Origin: Paenibacillus pasadenensis
Lineage (GTDB): Bacteria; Bacillota; Bacilli; Paenibacillales; Paenibacillaceae
Direction of reading: 5' to 3'
Assembly: GCF_023715725.1 (NCBI RefSeq)
Contig: NZ_JAMBOT010000001.1
Span: 806,001-870,000, forward strand
Length of the DNA: 64,000 bases
Shown: positions 24,773 to 34,363 of the stretch, in pieces
Layout of the letters: the number at the start of each line of letters is the position of its first letter
Position numbering within the stretch: position 1 is the stretch's first letter
Notes under the pieces: model-generated
Seen by the model: the letters and a program-made list of their open reading frames with translations, nothing else
Told to the model about the DNA's origin: nothing
The model's database searches: none
Translations under genes and position numbers: made by a program

Positions 24773-27214
24773 TTAGTTGGCTACGATGTTGACCAGCTTG
24801 CCTTTAACGGCAATCACCTTACGGACCGTCTTGCCTGCCGTAAGCTCCTGCACACGCGGCAGCTCCTTGGCGATGCGCTCCATTTCGTCCGTTTCCGTAT
24901 CGGCGGCAATAGAAACGCGGTCGGCAATTTTGCCGTTTACCTGCACAACGATCTCAACCTCTTGATCGACCGTCCAGGCTTCCACAAACTCCGGCCATGG
25001 CACATAGCTGATGGAGCCGCTGTGTCCCAGCTTCTCCCACAGCTCTTCCGCCAAATGCGGCGCAAGCGGCGACAGCAGCTGCACGAAGTTTTCCATCGAC
25101 TGCTTCGGCAAAGATTCCGTTTTGTACGCTTCGTTAACCCAGATCATCAGCTGGCTGATCGCCGTGTTGAAGCGCAGGTTTTCCAAGTCGTCGGATACTT
25201 TTTTGATGGAACGGTGCCAAATGCGGTTGTAAGCGTCGCTGCCTTCCTCGCCGGCAATTTTCGGATTCAGCTCGCCATTTTCGCCGATAAACAAGCGCCA
25301 AATACGGCTCAGGAAGCGGTGCATTCCTTCTACGCCGCTAGCGTTCCACGGTTTGGTCGCTTCCAGCGGCCCCATAAACATTTCGTACAGACGCAGCGTG
25401 TCCGCGCCGAAATCGCCCACGATATCGTCCGGATTGATGACGTTGCCGCGGGATTTGGACATTTTTTCGTTGTTTGTGCCCAGTATCATCCCTTGGTTGA
25501 CCAGCTTCTGGAACGGCTCCTTCGTGTTTACAACGCCAAGATCGTACAGCACCTTATGCCAGAAGCGCGCATACAGCAGGTGAAGCACCGCATGCTCCGC
25601 TCCGCCGATGTACAGATCAACCGGCAGCCATTGCTGCAGCTTCTCCTGCGAGCACAGCTCCTTGTCGTTGCGCGGATCAATGAAGCGCAGGTAGTACCAG
25701 CAGCTGCCCGCCCATTGCGGCATCGTGTTCGTTTCGCGGCGCGCAGGCAGGCCTGTTTCCGGATCGGTTGTGTTCACCCATTCGGTGACGTTGGCCAGCG
25801 GCGATTCGCCCGTGCCGGAAGGTTTGATGGCATCAACATCCGGCAGCAGCAGCGGCAGCTGATCCTCCGGCACCGGCTTCATTGAACCGTCCTCCAGATG
25901 GAGAATCGGAATCGGCTCGCCCCAGTAGCGCTGGCGGCTGAACAGCCAGTCGCGCAGACGGTAGGTCGTTTTGCCGCGTCCTTTGCCCGTCTCTTCCAGG
26001 CGGCTGATCATCGCTGCAATCGCTTCTGCGTTGGACAGGCCGTTCAGGAAGTCGGAGTTCACATGCGCACCGTCGCCGACAAAAGCTTCCTTCTCCACAT
26101 CTCCGCCCTGAACCACTTCCACAATCGCGAGGCCAAACTGCTTGGCAAATTCCCAGTCGCGCGGATCATGCCCAGGGACGGCCATAATAGCGCCTGTGCC
26201 GTAACCGGCAAGCACGTAATCGGCGATCCATACCGGAACCTTTGCTCCGTTAACCGGATTGATGGCATACGCGCCAGTGAATACGCCGGACTTCTCCTTG
26301 GCCAGATCAGTACGCTCCAGATCGCTTTTGCGGGCAGCCGCTTCACGATACTCGCTTACTGCCGCCTGCTGCTCCGCCGAAGTAATGCGGTCGACCAGCT
26401 CATGCTCGGGAGCCAGCACGCAGTACGTTGCGCCAAACAGCGTGTCGGGACGCGTCGTAAATACTTGAATCTCGGCATCCGTGCCTTCTACGGCAAACGC
26501 CACCTCAGCGCCGACGGATTTGCCGATCCAGTTGCGCTGCATATCCTTAATGCTCTCCGACCAGTCCAGCTCCTCCAGGTCTTCCAGCAGGCGCTCGGCG
26601 TATTCCGTAATTCTCAAAATCCACTGGCGCATCGGCTTGCGAATGACCGGATGGTTGCCGCGCTCGCTGAGGCCGTTGATCACTTCCTCGTTCGCCAGAA
26701 CCGTGCCGAGCGCCGGACACCAGTTAACGGGAACCTCGGCTACGTAAGCGAGGCCTTTTTTGTACAGCTGAATAAAAATCCACTGCGTCCATTTGTAATA
26801 TTCCGGGTCCGTCGTGCTGATTTCCCGGTCCCAATCGTAGGAGAAACCGAGCGATTTAATTTGGCGGCGGAAGTTATTGATGTTTTTGACCGTAATGTCG
26901 CGCGGATGCTCGCCCGTATCGAGAGCATGCTGCTCCGCAGGCAGGCCGAATGCGTCCCAGCCCATCGGGTGCAGCACGTTGTACCCCTTCATCCGTTTAT
27001 AGCGGGATACGATATCCGTTGCCGTGTAGCCTTCGGGATGGCCGACATGCAGACCCGCTCCCGACGGATACGGGAACATATCCAACGCGTAAAATTTCGG
27101 TTTGTCCGCGTCCTCGGTCGTGCGGAACGTTTTATTTTCATCCCAGAACTGCTGCCATTTCGGCTCCAGCTGCTGGTGATTATAACTTTGAAAATCGGTT
27201 TTCTCTTGACTCAT
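24773..27214 (-). CDS. leuS: Leucyl-tRNA synthetase
   Basis: 813 residues from the ATG at 27214 (AGGAGG 8 nt upstream); longer starts run back into the T-box terminator. Class I signatures are the HIGH-type [12 protein letters not shown], preceded by [15 protein letters not shown], and [15 protein letters not shown]. The CP1 editing domain spans about 220-420, and the anticodon-binding and C-terminal LeuRS domains follow. It charges tRNA-Leu. A T-box leader and a strong promoter lie upstream, so it is induced by leucine starvation. In this genome it sits between comER and the yqe block. Confidence 0.96.
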   Translation of the reverse strand: MSQEKTDFQSYNHQQLEPKWQQFWDENKTFRTTEDADKPKFYALDMFPYPSGAGLHVGHPEGYTATDIVSRYKRMKGYNVLHPMGWDAFGLPAEQHALDTGEHPRDITVKNINNFRRQIKSLGFSYDWDREISTTDPEYYKWTQWIFIQLYKKGLAYVAEVPVNWCPALGTVLANEEVINGLSERGNHPVIRKPMRQWILRITEYAERLLEDLEELDWSESIKDMQRNWIGKSVGAEVAFAVEGTDAEIQVFTTRPDTLFGATYCVLAPEHELVDRITSAEQQAAVSEYREAAARKSDLERTDLAKEKSGVFTGAYAINPVNGAKVPVWIADYVLAGYGTGAIMAVPGHDPRDWEFAKQFGLAIVEVVQGGDVEKEAFVGDGAHVNSDFLNGLSNAEAIAAMISRLEETGKGRGKTTYRLRDWLFSRQRYWGEPIPILHLEDGSMKPVPEDQLPLLLPDVDAIKPSGTGESPLANVTEWVNTTDPETGLPARRETNTMPQWAGSCWYYLRFIDPRNDKELCSQEKLQQWLPVDLYIGGAEHAVLHLLYARFWHKVLYDLGVVNTKEPFQKLVNQGMILGTNNEKMSKSRGNVINPDDIVGDFGADTLRLYEMFMGPLEATKPWNASGVEGMHRFLSRIWRLFIGENGELNPKIAGEEGSDAYNRIWHRSIKKVSDDLENLRFNTAISQLMIWVNEAYKTESLPKQSMENFVQLLSPLAPHLAEELWEKLGHSGSISYVPWPEFVEAWTVDQEVEIVVQVNGKIADRVSIAADTETDEMERIAKELPRVQELTAGKTVRKVIAVKGKLVNIVAN

Positions 27215-27256
27215 GGCTTGTGCCTCCTGTTCAAAGTGAGGGGGACGGGCAGACGC

Positions 27257-27537
27257 AAAAAACCTCCCGCCCCCAGCGATAATCGCTAGGGACGAGAGGT
27301 TTGAATTCCCGTGGTACCACCCTAGTTGATGTCTGGCTTCAGCAAGCCTGAGACACCCACTCATAAACCCTTAACGCGGGCCGATACGGCAAAGCTCCCC
27401 CGATCCGGGCTGACTTTGCGGCTCCGAGGCGAGATTCGGCGCGCTGCGGGTCCGGCTTGCACCAAAGTGCCGGCTCTCTACATCCTCGCATGCGGCTTAC
27501 TGCTCCTCTTCAACGCCAATATGGCTAATTTAACAAC
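27257..27537 (-). promoter_or_regulatory. Leucine T-box leader with terminator
   Basis: The T-box core AGGGTGGTACCAC (27311-27323) is followed on the minus strand by a terminator hairpin (27263-27300) and T6 (27257-27262). Upstream lies Stem I with its AG-rich bulge and apical loop, and a probable specifier CUC in CCGAATCTCGCC, a leucine codon. Uncharged tRNA-Leu would stabilise the antiterminator and allow leuS transcription. Confidence 0.9.
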
Positions 27538-27538
27538 G

Positions 27539-27567
27539 ATTATAGCCATTTTCGACCGTTAAGTCAA
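27539..27567 (-). promoter_or_regulatory. Sigma-A promoter of leuS
   Basis: TTGACT (27562-27567), 17-nt spacer, TATAAT (27539-27544) on the minus strand. It is almost consensus. Transcription would start just before the T-box leader. Confidence 0.85.
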
Positions 27568-27579
27568 GGAACTAGCCGA

Positions 27580-28287
27580 TTATACCCACTTTACAACCTC
27601 ATCCGCGCAGCGTCTGATTTTTTCGCGTGGCTCTTGAACGCGGTAACCGAAGGCGGCCATAACGGACAGGCTGAATTCGTCTCCTAGAATGCCATGCTCG
27701 CGCAGCAGCGCTTCCGCCTTTTCCTTATGGAAGCCCTCGATCGGACAGGAGTCGATGCCGATTTGAGCCGCTGACGTCATCATGTTGCCCAGCGCAATAT
27801 AGGTTTGTTTAGCAGCCCAATCCTCCAGCTGGCGCGGATGCTCCATCAATCCGAAGTCTCTTACCTGGAAGTCGCGGAACATCGCTTTGCGTCCCTCTTC
27901 CGCTTTCTCTGGAAGCTTCAGCACCTCACGATTCATATAATCCAAATAGGCGGAGCCGTGACGCACCTGCTCCGAGCTTCTCGCCAGAATGAGCAGAAAA
28001 TGGCTTGCCGTCGGCAGCGTGCCTTGCGCGCCCCAGGTTACGGCTTTCAGCTCCTCGCGGATGGCGGGATTTTGCAGCACAACAAATTTCCAAGGCTCAT
28101 AACCGAAGGAGCTAGGGGAAAGGCGGCCCGTTTCCAAAATAAAGTCAAAATCCTCCGCCGGAATTTTGCGGTCCGCATCAAAAACCTTTGTGGCGTGCCG
28201 GAAGCGGAAAGCCTCCAAAATCTGCTCCTTGCGTGTATGTTTCTCCTGCTCGTTTAACGCTATTGTTGTCATTCCATGATTTGTCAT
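27580..28287 (-). CDS. NAD(P)H-dependent nitroreductase family protein
   Basis: 235 residues from the ATG at 28287 with AAAAGGAG upstream. FMN-binding nitroreductase features: AFRFRHATKVFDADRKIP, SPSSFGYEPWKFVVLQNP, the central ALGNMMTSAAQIGIDSCPIE and the C-terminal FGYRVQEPREKIRR. Such enzymes reduce nitro groups, quinones or similar compounds with NAD(P)H. It is divergent from the HxlR regulator, which probably controls it through the dyad at 28352-28370. Confidence 0.87.
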   Translation of the reverse strand: MTNHGMTTIALNEQEKHTRKEQILEAFRFRHATKVFDADRKIPAEDFDFILETGRLSPSSFGYEPWKFVVLQNPAIREELKAVTWGAQGTLPTASHFLLILARSSEQVRHGSAYLDYMNREVLKLPEKAEEGRKAMFRDFQVRDFGLMEHPRQLEDWAAKQTYIALGNMMTSAAQIGIDSCPIEGFHKEKAEALLREHGILGDEFSLSVMAAFGYRVQEPREKIRRCADEVVKWV

Positions 28288-28351
28288 AATTCTTCGCTCC
28301 TTTTCCCGATTTATTTCGGGGAATAATTTATACTTCACATCTTAGCGGTTT

Positions 28352-28370
28352 TACTATATTTTTAATAGTA
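28352..28370. promoter_or_regulatory. Dyad operator between nitroreductase and hxlR genes
   Basis: TACTAT (28352-28357), 7 nt, ATAGTA (28365-28370): a perfect 6-bp inverted repeat in an AT-rich divergent gap of 136 bp. Its size and place fit an HxlR dimer site. Confidence 0.55.
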
Positions 28371-28423
28371 GGCACATTTTTGTTGTATAGGATCATTTTT
28401 GAACCTATTGGAGGTAACGATGG

Positions 28424-28810
28424 ATGGACAAACAACTCTGCTCTTACCCCGCGCTGGAAAAGCACGGTTTTACTTGCCCGGTGGAAATGACCATGGACGT
28501 CATCGGCGGCAAATGGAAATGCATCGTCATTCACCATCTGCTGGACGGCTCCAAACGCTACAACGAGCTTCGGCGGCTGATGCCCAAGGTTACGCAGCGC
28601 ATGCTGACGCTTCAGCTGAGAGAGCTGGAGCGCGACGGCCTTGTCGTGCGGCGTGTTTATAACGAGGTCCCTCCCAAGGTGGAATATTCGTTGACCGAGT
28701 TCGGACGGGAGCTTGCGCCGCTCGTGCGCTCCATGATGAACTGGGCGCTTAAACATGCGGATACAGTAATGGAAAACCGCGCAAAATTATTGGTGGAGAC
28801 GGAAGTCTAA
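28424..28810 (+). CDS. HxlR family transcriptional regulator
   Basis: 128 residues. A winged helix of the HxlR type: the Cys near the N-terminus (KHGFTCPVEMTMDVIGGKWK), RYNELRRLMPKVTQRMLTLQ and KVEYSLTEFGRELAPLV. The conserved Cys18 is the residue that senses electrophiles or oxidants in YodB/HypR-type relatives. The start has GGAGG upstream. Divergent from the nitroreductase, the usual target of such regulators. Confidence 0.87.
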   Translation: MDKQLCSYPALEKHGFTCPVEMTMDVIGGKWKCIVIHHLLDGSKRYNELRRLMPKVTQRMLTLQLRELERDGLVVRRVYNEVPPKVEYSLTEFGRELAPLVRSMMNWALKHADTVMENRAKLLVETEV

Positions 28811-28839
28811 GCTTTGGCGCCGCCGCGTCAACCATAATT

Positions 28840-28887
28840 AGGGCCGTCTCAAGGTCATCTCAGGATGACGGTTGAAACGGCCCTTTT
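28840..28887 (+). terminator. Terminator of hxlR
   Basis: AGGGCCGT pairs with ACGGCCCT, with an inner GTCATC/GATGAC, followed by TTTT on the plus strand. Confidence 0.85.
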
Positions 28888-28902
28888 GCTCACGCGGCGA
28901 AA

Positions 28903-30660
28903 TCACTTAGGTCCATGAGCTTTATGATTAACTACGATTGAATCGACGCAAGCTTTCAAGCTAACAAAATCTTCGATTGACGGCTCTGTGAGACTGTCGC
29001 CGCTATCTCTGTTCTGAGCGACGCTTGGAGGAAGCTGAAGCTCGTTGCCCCGGAAAATGAGCGAGCCGATGCTGAGCGCGTGAAGCGCCAGCCCTTCACT
29101 CAGCTCAAAGAAATTGCTCTCGATCACGATCCCGCTGTGTACCGGCCGCTGTTCATTAACCTCCTCGATCTCGGGTAAAAGTAAAATAACGGGCTGATCT
29201 GCTGCCCCGCACGCTTCAAAGCGGTTGCCACGGATCGTTAGGTCGTTAACCCGGCCGGATTCGTACCAGCTCCCGGCGTCGCAGCTGACGAGAACCGCGC
29301 TCGCTACCGTCCCCTCGAAAACATTGTTTTCGATCAGCGTCCTGCGCCGTGTCGTCGTCAAAATGCCCCGTGTCGGGATACGCGCAAAAATGTTTCCCGC
29401 AATGGTAACCTCCGGCGTCCAGGTCACATTTTCCACGGCCATTCCTGCCTCGATGCGGTCAGGCACGTCCTCACGCAGCGTAAGCAGCATTTCGCGAGGA
29501 CTTACAAGCTCAGCCCGCTCGACGATGCCAGTGCCGCAAGCGGCCAGTGAACGGCTTTGCACAAATTCCAGCTCGTCGCCGGCAGCAAATGCTTCAAAGC
29601 CGTATGTCTGGGGATGCATGAAACGTACGAGCAGCTCGCGGGAACCAGGCTGCTCGACGACCTGCAAATACGTGCCGTGCACGTTGATGCCATCGTCATG
29701 GAGCCCCTCCAGCCTGCTGTTCGTAATGCGGATGATTCCCCGGCAGCCGGAAAGATGAATGCCGTCTGCAAATGCTGCGGCAGTCCGTCCTGTCCCGGGA
29801 CGAGGGGAAATTGCCACCTCGTCGAAGCTCAGGTGCTCGCAGAATTGCCCCGTCACGCCAAGGCCGTGCATGAAGTGCAGGTTGACACGCTCGAACGACA
29901 CATTACGGCTCCGGTTCAGGAACACGCCAACCTGATCGCGAATGCCGTCCCGCGTCTGCAGCACCCAGCCCTCCTGCAGCTCCAGCTCGGGGCTGCCCTC
30001 GTAGCGCAGCCGCACCAGAGACGCCTCCAGCTCTTCGGCGAAAGCTGCTTCCTCCACCCAATTGGTTTCGATCCGCCAGGTCCGGTTTCTTGACGGATCG
30101 TAAGCCTGCATCGGCCCGCTGCGGAATCGCCAGCCCGGACCCATCCATGTTAATCGTCCGGCAGCGATTTCATAACGGCTGGATGGATGTGTCCTTATAT
30201 CCATGAAACCATCCCCGATACGCTCGATCGTCATCTCAGCGACCGTCGGCCGCTCGTAATCGAAGCTGATATCGCGAATTGTGATGCCGTCGCAGTGATC
30301 AACGGCCAGCATCGTCATTTTGCTATGGAAAACAAATAACGCTCCGCAACCGTCCAGCGTCACATTCGACAACCCGCGTAGATGGATGCCAATCTTCTTC
30401 GTAATGTCCGAATTTTCCTGCTCGCTTGTCGTGTTCGTAATCCAATAGCGTTTCCGGACGGCATGCTCCTCATAAAACTCGTAACGTCCCGGCTCGCAGA
30501 CCAGCCGCACAGGGCCTTCAACACGTGCTGCGGCATCAATCGCCCGGCTTAGCGCTGGTGTGGAATCGTTACCAGAATCCGGCACAGCACCAAAATCCGC
30601 AAGGCGCAGCACGGATAGGTCCGCCGCAGGCGTGTTTTCCTGCCTCATCGTATCATCCAT
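28903..30660 (-). CDS. GH110-like alpha-1,3-galactosidase (right-handed beta-helix)
   Basis: 585 residues, a beta-helix protein. It starts with a pectate-lyase-type motif (DFGAVPDSGNDSTPALSRAI), continues with YWITNTTSEQENSDITKKIG and MTMLAVDHCDGITIRD, and in the middle has ADGIHLSGCRGIIRI and LEGLHDDGINVHGTYLQVVE, where GH110 enzymes carry their conserved acidic residues. GH110 removes terminal alpha-1,3-galactose, as in blood group B structures. There is no signal peptide, so it would act inside the cell on imported glycans, or has another substrate. AGGAGG lies 13 nt before the ATG. No transport genes are adjacent. Confidence 0.62.
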   Translation of the reverse strand: MDDTMRQENTPAADLSVLRLADFGAVPDSGNDSTPALSRAIDAAARVEGPVRLVCEPGRYEFYEEHAVRKRYWITNTTSEQENSDITKKIGIHLRGLSNVTLDGCGALFVFHSKMTMLAVDHCDGITIRDISFDYERPTVAEMTIERIGDGFMDIRTHPSSRYEIAAGRLTWMGPGWRFRSGPMQAYDPSRNRTWRIETNWVEEAAFAEELEASLVRLRYEGSPELELQEGWVLQTRDGIRDQVGVFLNRSRNVSFERVNLHFMHGLGVTGQFCEHLSFDEVAISPRPGTGRTAAAFADGIHLSGCRGIIRITNSRLEGLHDDGINVHGTYLQVVEQPGSRELLVRFMHPQTYGFEAFAAGDELEFVQSRSLAACGTGIVERAELVSPREMLLTLREDVPDRIEAGMAVENVTWTPEVTIAGNIFARIPTRGILTTTRRRTLIENNVFEGTVASAVLVSCDAGSWYESGRVNDLTIRGNRFEACGAADQPVILLLPEIEEVNEQRPVHSGIVIESNFFELSEGLALHALSIGSLIFRGNELQLPPSVAQNRDSGDSLTEPSIEDFVSLKACVDSIVVNHKAHGPK

Positions 30661-30785
30661 CTTTGCCAGTTATCCTCCTGTCATCCATAGAATTACCCTT
30701 TTGCGGCGATTCAGCGACTGCTGACTTGCCAAAATAAAACAAATCGTGGCTTAAATATATCATGTTGAGCCGTTATTGAAATCAG

Positions 30786-30835
30786 AAAAAAAAGACCGCT
30801 CCCGATTCATCGTTTGATGATTTCGAGAACAGTCC
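30786..30835 (-). terminator. Terminator of the yqe operon
   Basis: An imperfect long hairpin (GAC...GTC outer arms, inner ATCATC/GATGAT) followed on the minus strand by T8. It lies just past yqeM. Confidence 0.8.
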
Positions 30836-30842
30836 TGCTCAT

Positions 30843-31616
30843 TTATTTGATCGCTGCAAAAAACAGCCGTTCCGACTGCTCCGTAGGCTCCTTCAGCGTA
30901 AAATCGGCATACCGGTCCACCCGGCTGAAGCCGGCGGCGCGAAGCTCGGATACAATCCAGTCAGGATCGTAAGCCCGCTGATGATGGACCTCTTCAAATC
31001 GGACAAAACGCCCCTCGCGATCGGAATCGTCCTGAGCAAAAATCGTAAGATGATGGCGGATTTCGATGCGTTCCTCATCCAGCTCGGAAGTCCAGATGTA
31101 ACCGACGTCCCGTTCATCCAGAGTGAACGGCTGCTCTTCGGCATACCGGCGCAGCGTCAGCGGCGCATGTACGTCAAACAGAAACACGCCGCCGGACTTA
31201 AGGCCGCCGTAAGCGGCGCGGAATGCGGCCGTCACATCCTCTTCCTCCGTTAAATAATTCAAACAGTCGCAAAAGCTGATCGCCGCGTCAACCGGGCCCG
31301 GCAGCTCCCAATCCCGCATATCCTGCTGCAGCCAGCGGACTGAGCCGGACCTTGGACGGACTGCCTGCTGCGGCGTCTCGTCCCATTTGCTGCGGGCGAT
31401 GGACAGCATGTCCGCCGACAGGTCTATTCCGTACACAGTAAAACCCGACTTGGCTAGCGGAATGGCCAGGCTGCCAGTGCCGCAGCCCAGATCGGCGACC
31501 GACTCCGGCACGCCGTAGCGTTCCCAGCATTCTCTCATGAACCGGATCCAATCCGGATACGGCATCTCTTCCATCAACCGGTCATATACGCCGGCGAACT
31601 GGCGGTAAGCCCGCAT
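30843..31616 (-). CDS. yqeM: Class I SAM-dependent methyltransferase, YqeM-like
   Basis: 257 residues. The SAM site (motif I) is SVADLGCGTGSLAIPLAKSG, followed by YGIDLSADMLSIA and the acidic DAAISFCDCLNYL. The start MRAYRQFAGVYDRLM is that of the YqeM family. The substrate is unknown. It is the last gene of the yqe block, as in B. subtilis. Confidence 0.82.
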   Translation of the reverse strand: MRAYRQFAGVYDRLMEEMPYPDWIRFMRECWERYGVPESVADLGCGTGSLAIPLAKSGFTVYGIDLSADMLSIARSKWDETPQQAVRPRSGSVRWLQQDMRDWELPGPVDAAISFCDCLNYLTEEEDVTAAFRAAYGGLKSGGVFLFDVHAPLTLRRYAEEQPFTLDERDVGYIWTSELDEERIEIRHHLTIFAQDDSDREGRFVRFEEVHHQRAYDPDWIVSELRAAGFSRVDRYADFTLKEPTEQSERLFFAAIK

Positions 31617-31636
31617 GGGCAGTCCCTCCTTGCCTG

Positions 31637-32566
31637 CTACTTGGCGTCGTCTCCCTCTGAGACGGCTTCCTCTGCCGGCTGCTGGATCAATCTTGTCCAG
31701 TTGCCGTCCTGTTTCACAATTCCCTCGCGCATCAGCTTGCCAACCGCACGTTTAAACGCGGATTTGCTGATGCCAAACTTGTTTTTGATGATGTCGGCAG
31801 GCGTTTCGTCGGAATAAGGCATCGCCTGGCCTGGACGCTCCTTAATAAAAGCGAGAATCCGGTCCGCATCCTCGACACGGCCAACCTCTTTGCGCAGGTT
31901 CATGGACAGGTTTGCCCGGCCGTCCTCGCGGATATACGTCACGCGCGCTTTGACGCGCTGTCCAAGCCGCAGCGGCTCCGGACGCTCCGTTGACGGAATA
32001 AGGCCGTACGCGCCAAAGCCGACAACTCCGCCGTCAAGGACAACAAACGAGCCCATCTGCAGCGTGCGGCTAACCCAGCCTTCCTTCCATTCGTTGCGCC
32101 ACGATGCGGGAGCCGGAAAAACAAGACTGGCCAGGTCTTCCTCGCGGGCCAGCTTGGCGAGCAGCCGTCCGCTTTTGTCATGCGACAGCTTGACGAACAC
32201 CTCATCACCCGGCAGCGGACGAAGATCAATAAGCTCCGGCAGCTCCGAGAGCGGCAGCAGCAGCTGACGGCCAAGGCCGATTTCCAGGAAACAGCCAAGG
32301 CGCGGATGAATGTCCGCAACGACGAGCCTTTTCAGCTCGCCAAGCTGAATGAGCGGCTTTTTCATCGTTGCCGACAGGCGGTCGTCCGTGTCGTGGAACA
32401 CAAACACTTCAACCTCCTGGCCTTCCTTTACTTTCGCTCCGGCCGTTTCGGAATAGTGCAGCAGCACCTCCGTGTCATCCTCGTCTCCCAGAGACAAAAA
32501 ATAGCCGAAGGGCGACACTTCGCGCGCCACCCTCAGCTTTAACGTCAAACCGGCGTAAGTCGTCAT
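31637..32566 (-). CDS. cvfB: S1-domain RNA-binding protein CvfB-like
   Basis: 309 residues: tandem S1-like/OB domains (PFGYFLSLGDEDDTEVLLHY, GELKRLVVADIHPRLGCFLE, SFVVLDGGVVGFGAYGLIP) and a C-terminal winged helix (IIKNKFGISKSAFKRAVGKL). This is the layout of S. aureus CvfB and B. subtilis YitL, RNA-binding regulators of virulence or growth. It is inserted between rsfS and yqeM; B. subtilis lacks it at this spot. The start overlaps the rsfS stop by 4 nt. Confidence 0.85.
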   Translation of the reverse strand: MTTYAGLTLKLRVAREVSPFGYFLSLGDEDDTEVLLHYSETAGAKVKEGQEVEVFVFHDTDDRLSATMKKPLIQLGELKRLVVADIHPRLGCFLEIGLGRQLLLPLSELPELIDLRPLPGDEVFVKLSHDKSGRLLAKLAREEDLASLVFPAPASWRNEWKEGWVSRTLQMGSFVVLDGGVVGFGAYGLIPSTERPEPLRLGQRVKARVTYIREDGRANLSMNLRKEVGRVEDADRILAFIKERPGQAMPYSDETPADIIKNKFGISKSAFKRAVGKLMREGIVKQDGNWTRLIQQPAEEAVSEGDDAK

Positions 32567-32910
32567 GCGAACTCCACAACTTTAGCGTCGGACCAGAGCC
32601 TCTCCAGGCTGTAGTAGTCGCGCTCGTCACGGTGGAAGACATGGATAACGACGTCGCCAAGATCAATGAGCACCCAGCGTGCCGTATCCATGCCCTCGAT
32701 GCCGCGCACTGTGACGCCGCCTTCTTGAGCGCGCTTGCGGATTTCGGTGGCGATTGCCTGGACTTGGGTGTCGGAATTACCGTGGCAGATGACAAAATAG
32801 TCTGCGACGAGAGAGATATCCTTCAGGTTAAGAGCGACGACGTTGTTTGCTTTTTTATCATCAGCCGCCTCTACGACGGCTTGCAGCAATTGTTCTGGAT
32901 TAAGGGCCAT
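32563..32910 (-). CDS. rsfS: Ribosome silencing factor RsfS
   Basis: 115 residues, the usual length. Motifs KANNVVALNLKDISLVADYF, CHGNSDTQVQAIA and WVLIDLGDVVIHVFHRDERD are those of RsfS/YqeL. It binds ribosomal protein L14 and blocks subunit joining during starvation. Part of the yqe operon. Confidence 0.93.
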   Translation of the reverse strand: MALNPEQLLQAVVEAADDKKANNVVALNLKDISLVADYFVICHGNSDTQVQAIATEIRKRAQEGGVTVRGIEGMDTARWVLIDLGDVVIHVFHRDERDYYSLERLWSDAKVVEFA

Positions 32911-32946
32911 TCAGTTGCCTCCTTGGGCATGTTAGTTTAGTAAGAT

Positions 32947-33516
32947 TTATGCGGTATTGCTTCGAAGCAAATCGTTGCGGGCCGCAACGGTAAGCGGATA
33001 AATACGTTTGCCCTTTTCCAGCAAAAAGCGGATCGTAGAGTCAAATCCGGCGGCCAGCGCCGCATCGAGATCGCTTAAGGCCAGCTCTCGAATCCGGTCC
33101 ACGCCGGGAAAATCCCGGCTTGGCTCCATATAATCCGCCAGGCATACAACGCGGTCAAGCAGCGTCATGCCTTCCCTTCCGGACGTATGATAACGGACCG
33201 CTGCCAAAATCTCCGGATCATCGATTCCGTAATCCTTCACCGCCGACCAGGCGCCTGCTGCGGCATGCCAGAGCTCTTTGTCGTAGTCCAGCACGGCCAG
33301 ATCAACGCCTTCCTCGCGGATGTAGGCTTCCATCCGGTCCACGGGCCAAAACTTAGCCAGATCATGCAGGATGGCAGCCAGCTCCGCCTTGCGCGAATCG
33401 GCTCCGAATCGTTCAGCAAGCACGATGGAGGTGTCGATCACTCCTTGCACATGCAGCCATCTCCGTTCCGGCATGCCGGAACGGACCGATTCAATGAGCG
33501 CCTGTTTATCCATCAT
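32947..33516 (-). CDS. yqeK: HD-domain nucleotide hydrolase YqeK
   Basis: 189 residues. HD-domain metal residues are seen in RWLHVQGVIDTSIVLAERFG, AAILHDLAKFW (HD) and YHTSGREGMTLLDRVVCLAD. Family members are symmetrical Ap4A hydrolases. It overlaps the nadD end by 11 nt, the standard neighbour. Confidence 0.9.
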   Translation of the reverse strand: MMDKQALIESVRSGMPERRWLHVQGVIDTSIVLAERFGADSRKAELAAILHDLAKFWPVDRMEAYIREEGVDLAVLDYDKELWHAAAGAWSAVKDYGIDDPEILAAVRYHTSGREGMTLLDRVVCLADYMEPSRDFPGVDRIRELALSDLDAALAAGFDSTIRFLLEKGKRIYPLTVAARNDLLRSNTA

Positions 33517-34120
33517 GGCGGTACAGCTCCTTTTCCGTCAGATAATCTCTTACGGCATCAGGAACGAGATAACGGACTGATAATCCGGTCGCGAGGCGGG
33601 TGCGGATTGCCGTAGATGAGATGTCAAGCTGCGGCATCGGAACCCGAATGACCCGTTCTCTTAACTCCTCCGGCAAATCAGGCATTGAACCAGGCTCGGC
33701 TGGACGCCCCGCCTCATCCGGCCGGTCAACTCCGATAAAACGGATCTGCGCCGCCAGCTCGCCAATCCGATGCCAGAGCGGCAGGTCGCGCACACGGTCC
33801 GTGCCGATAATCAGATGAAATTCCGCCTCCGGCTCAAGAGACCGCAGCTCCTGTACCGTATCGTACGTGTAGCTGATTCCGCCGCGTCTCAATTCCGTAT
33901 CCAGCACGCGGAATCCCGGATGCTCTCCTGCGGCAAGCTCCGTCATGCGCAGCCTGTCACTGGCCGGAGCGCCAGGCGCCCTGTCCTTGAGCGGAGGGCC
34001 GGCGTTCGGGATAAACCAAACTTCCTCCAGACCGCATGCTTCCATGGAACGCTCTGCGGCGACAAGATGCCCGATATGGATCGGGTCGAACGTTCCGCCC
34101 ATCAGTCCTATTTTGCGCAT
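33506..34120 (-). CDS. nadD: Nicotinate-nucleotide adenylyltransferase
   Basis: 204 residues. The N-terminal MGGTFDPIHIGHLVAAERSM carries the HxGH nucleotidyl-transfer motif, and ISSTAIRTRLATGLSVRYLV is the second signature. It converts nicotinate mononucleotide to deamido-NAD. Start ATG preceded by AGGAGGAGAC. First gene after a 243-bp gap that contains a -10-like TATAAT and a dyad. Confidence 0.95.
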   Translation of the reverse strand: MRKIGLMGGTFDPIHIGHLVAAERSMEACGLEEVWFIPNAGPPLKDRAPGAPASDRLRMTELAAGEHPGFRVLDTELRRGGISYTYDTVQELRSLEPEAEFHLIIGTDRVRDLPLWHRIGELAAQIRFIGVDRPDEAGRPAEPGSMPDLPEELRERVIRVPMPQLDISSTAIRTRLATGLSVRYLVPDAVRDYLTEKELYRHDG

Positions 34121-34212
34121 CTTGTCTCCTCCTAATTAAGAAGCTTGGTGAAAAGTAACCGCTGCGCCAAATGCCCGGCCCTCCGATCGCTGTTGATCTC
34201 GGATTTTTTTGA

Positions 34213-34231
34213 ATTATACCGCCATAGCGGT
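34213..34231 (-). promoter_or_regulatory. Promoter -10 with adjacent dyad upstream of nadD
   Basis: On the minus strand TATAAT (34213-34218) is immediately preceded by the perfect dyad ACCGC-TATG-GCGGT (34218-34231). No good -35 is seen. It lies about 90 nt before the nadD start in a 243-bp gap, so a second promoter for the nadD-yqeM part is plausible. The rest of the gap shows only a short direct repeat, TTCGGTAAA. Confidence 0.45.
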
Positions 34232-34363
34232 TAAAATCCGACATCAAAGGCGAACGCTGACGCTTCTACCGGCTCGAGCTTTGGCTCCGCTTTGTTCAAT
34301 GACCGATTAGAAGTTCGGTAAATTCGGTAAAAAAGCTGTAAGAACTTGGGCTCCACTTAATGT

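Noticed and set aside
25898..27289. Long plus-strand frame opposite leuS
   Set aside because: A shadow of leuS codon bias with no recognisable domain; the same holds for the long frames opposite comEC and aroE.
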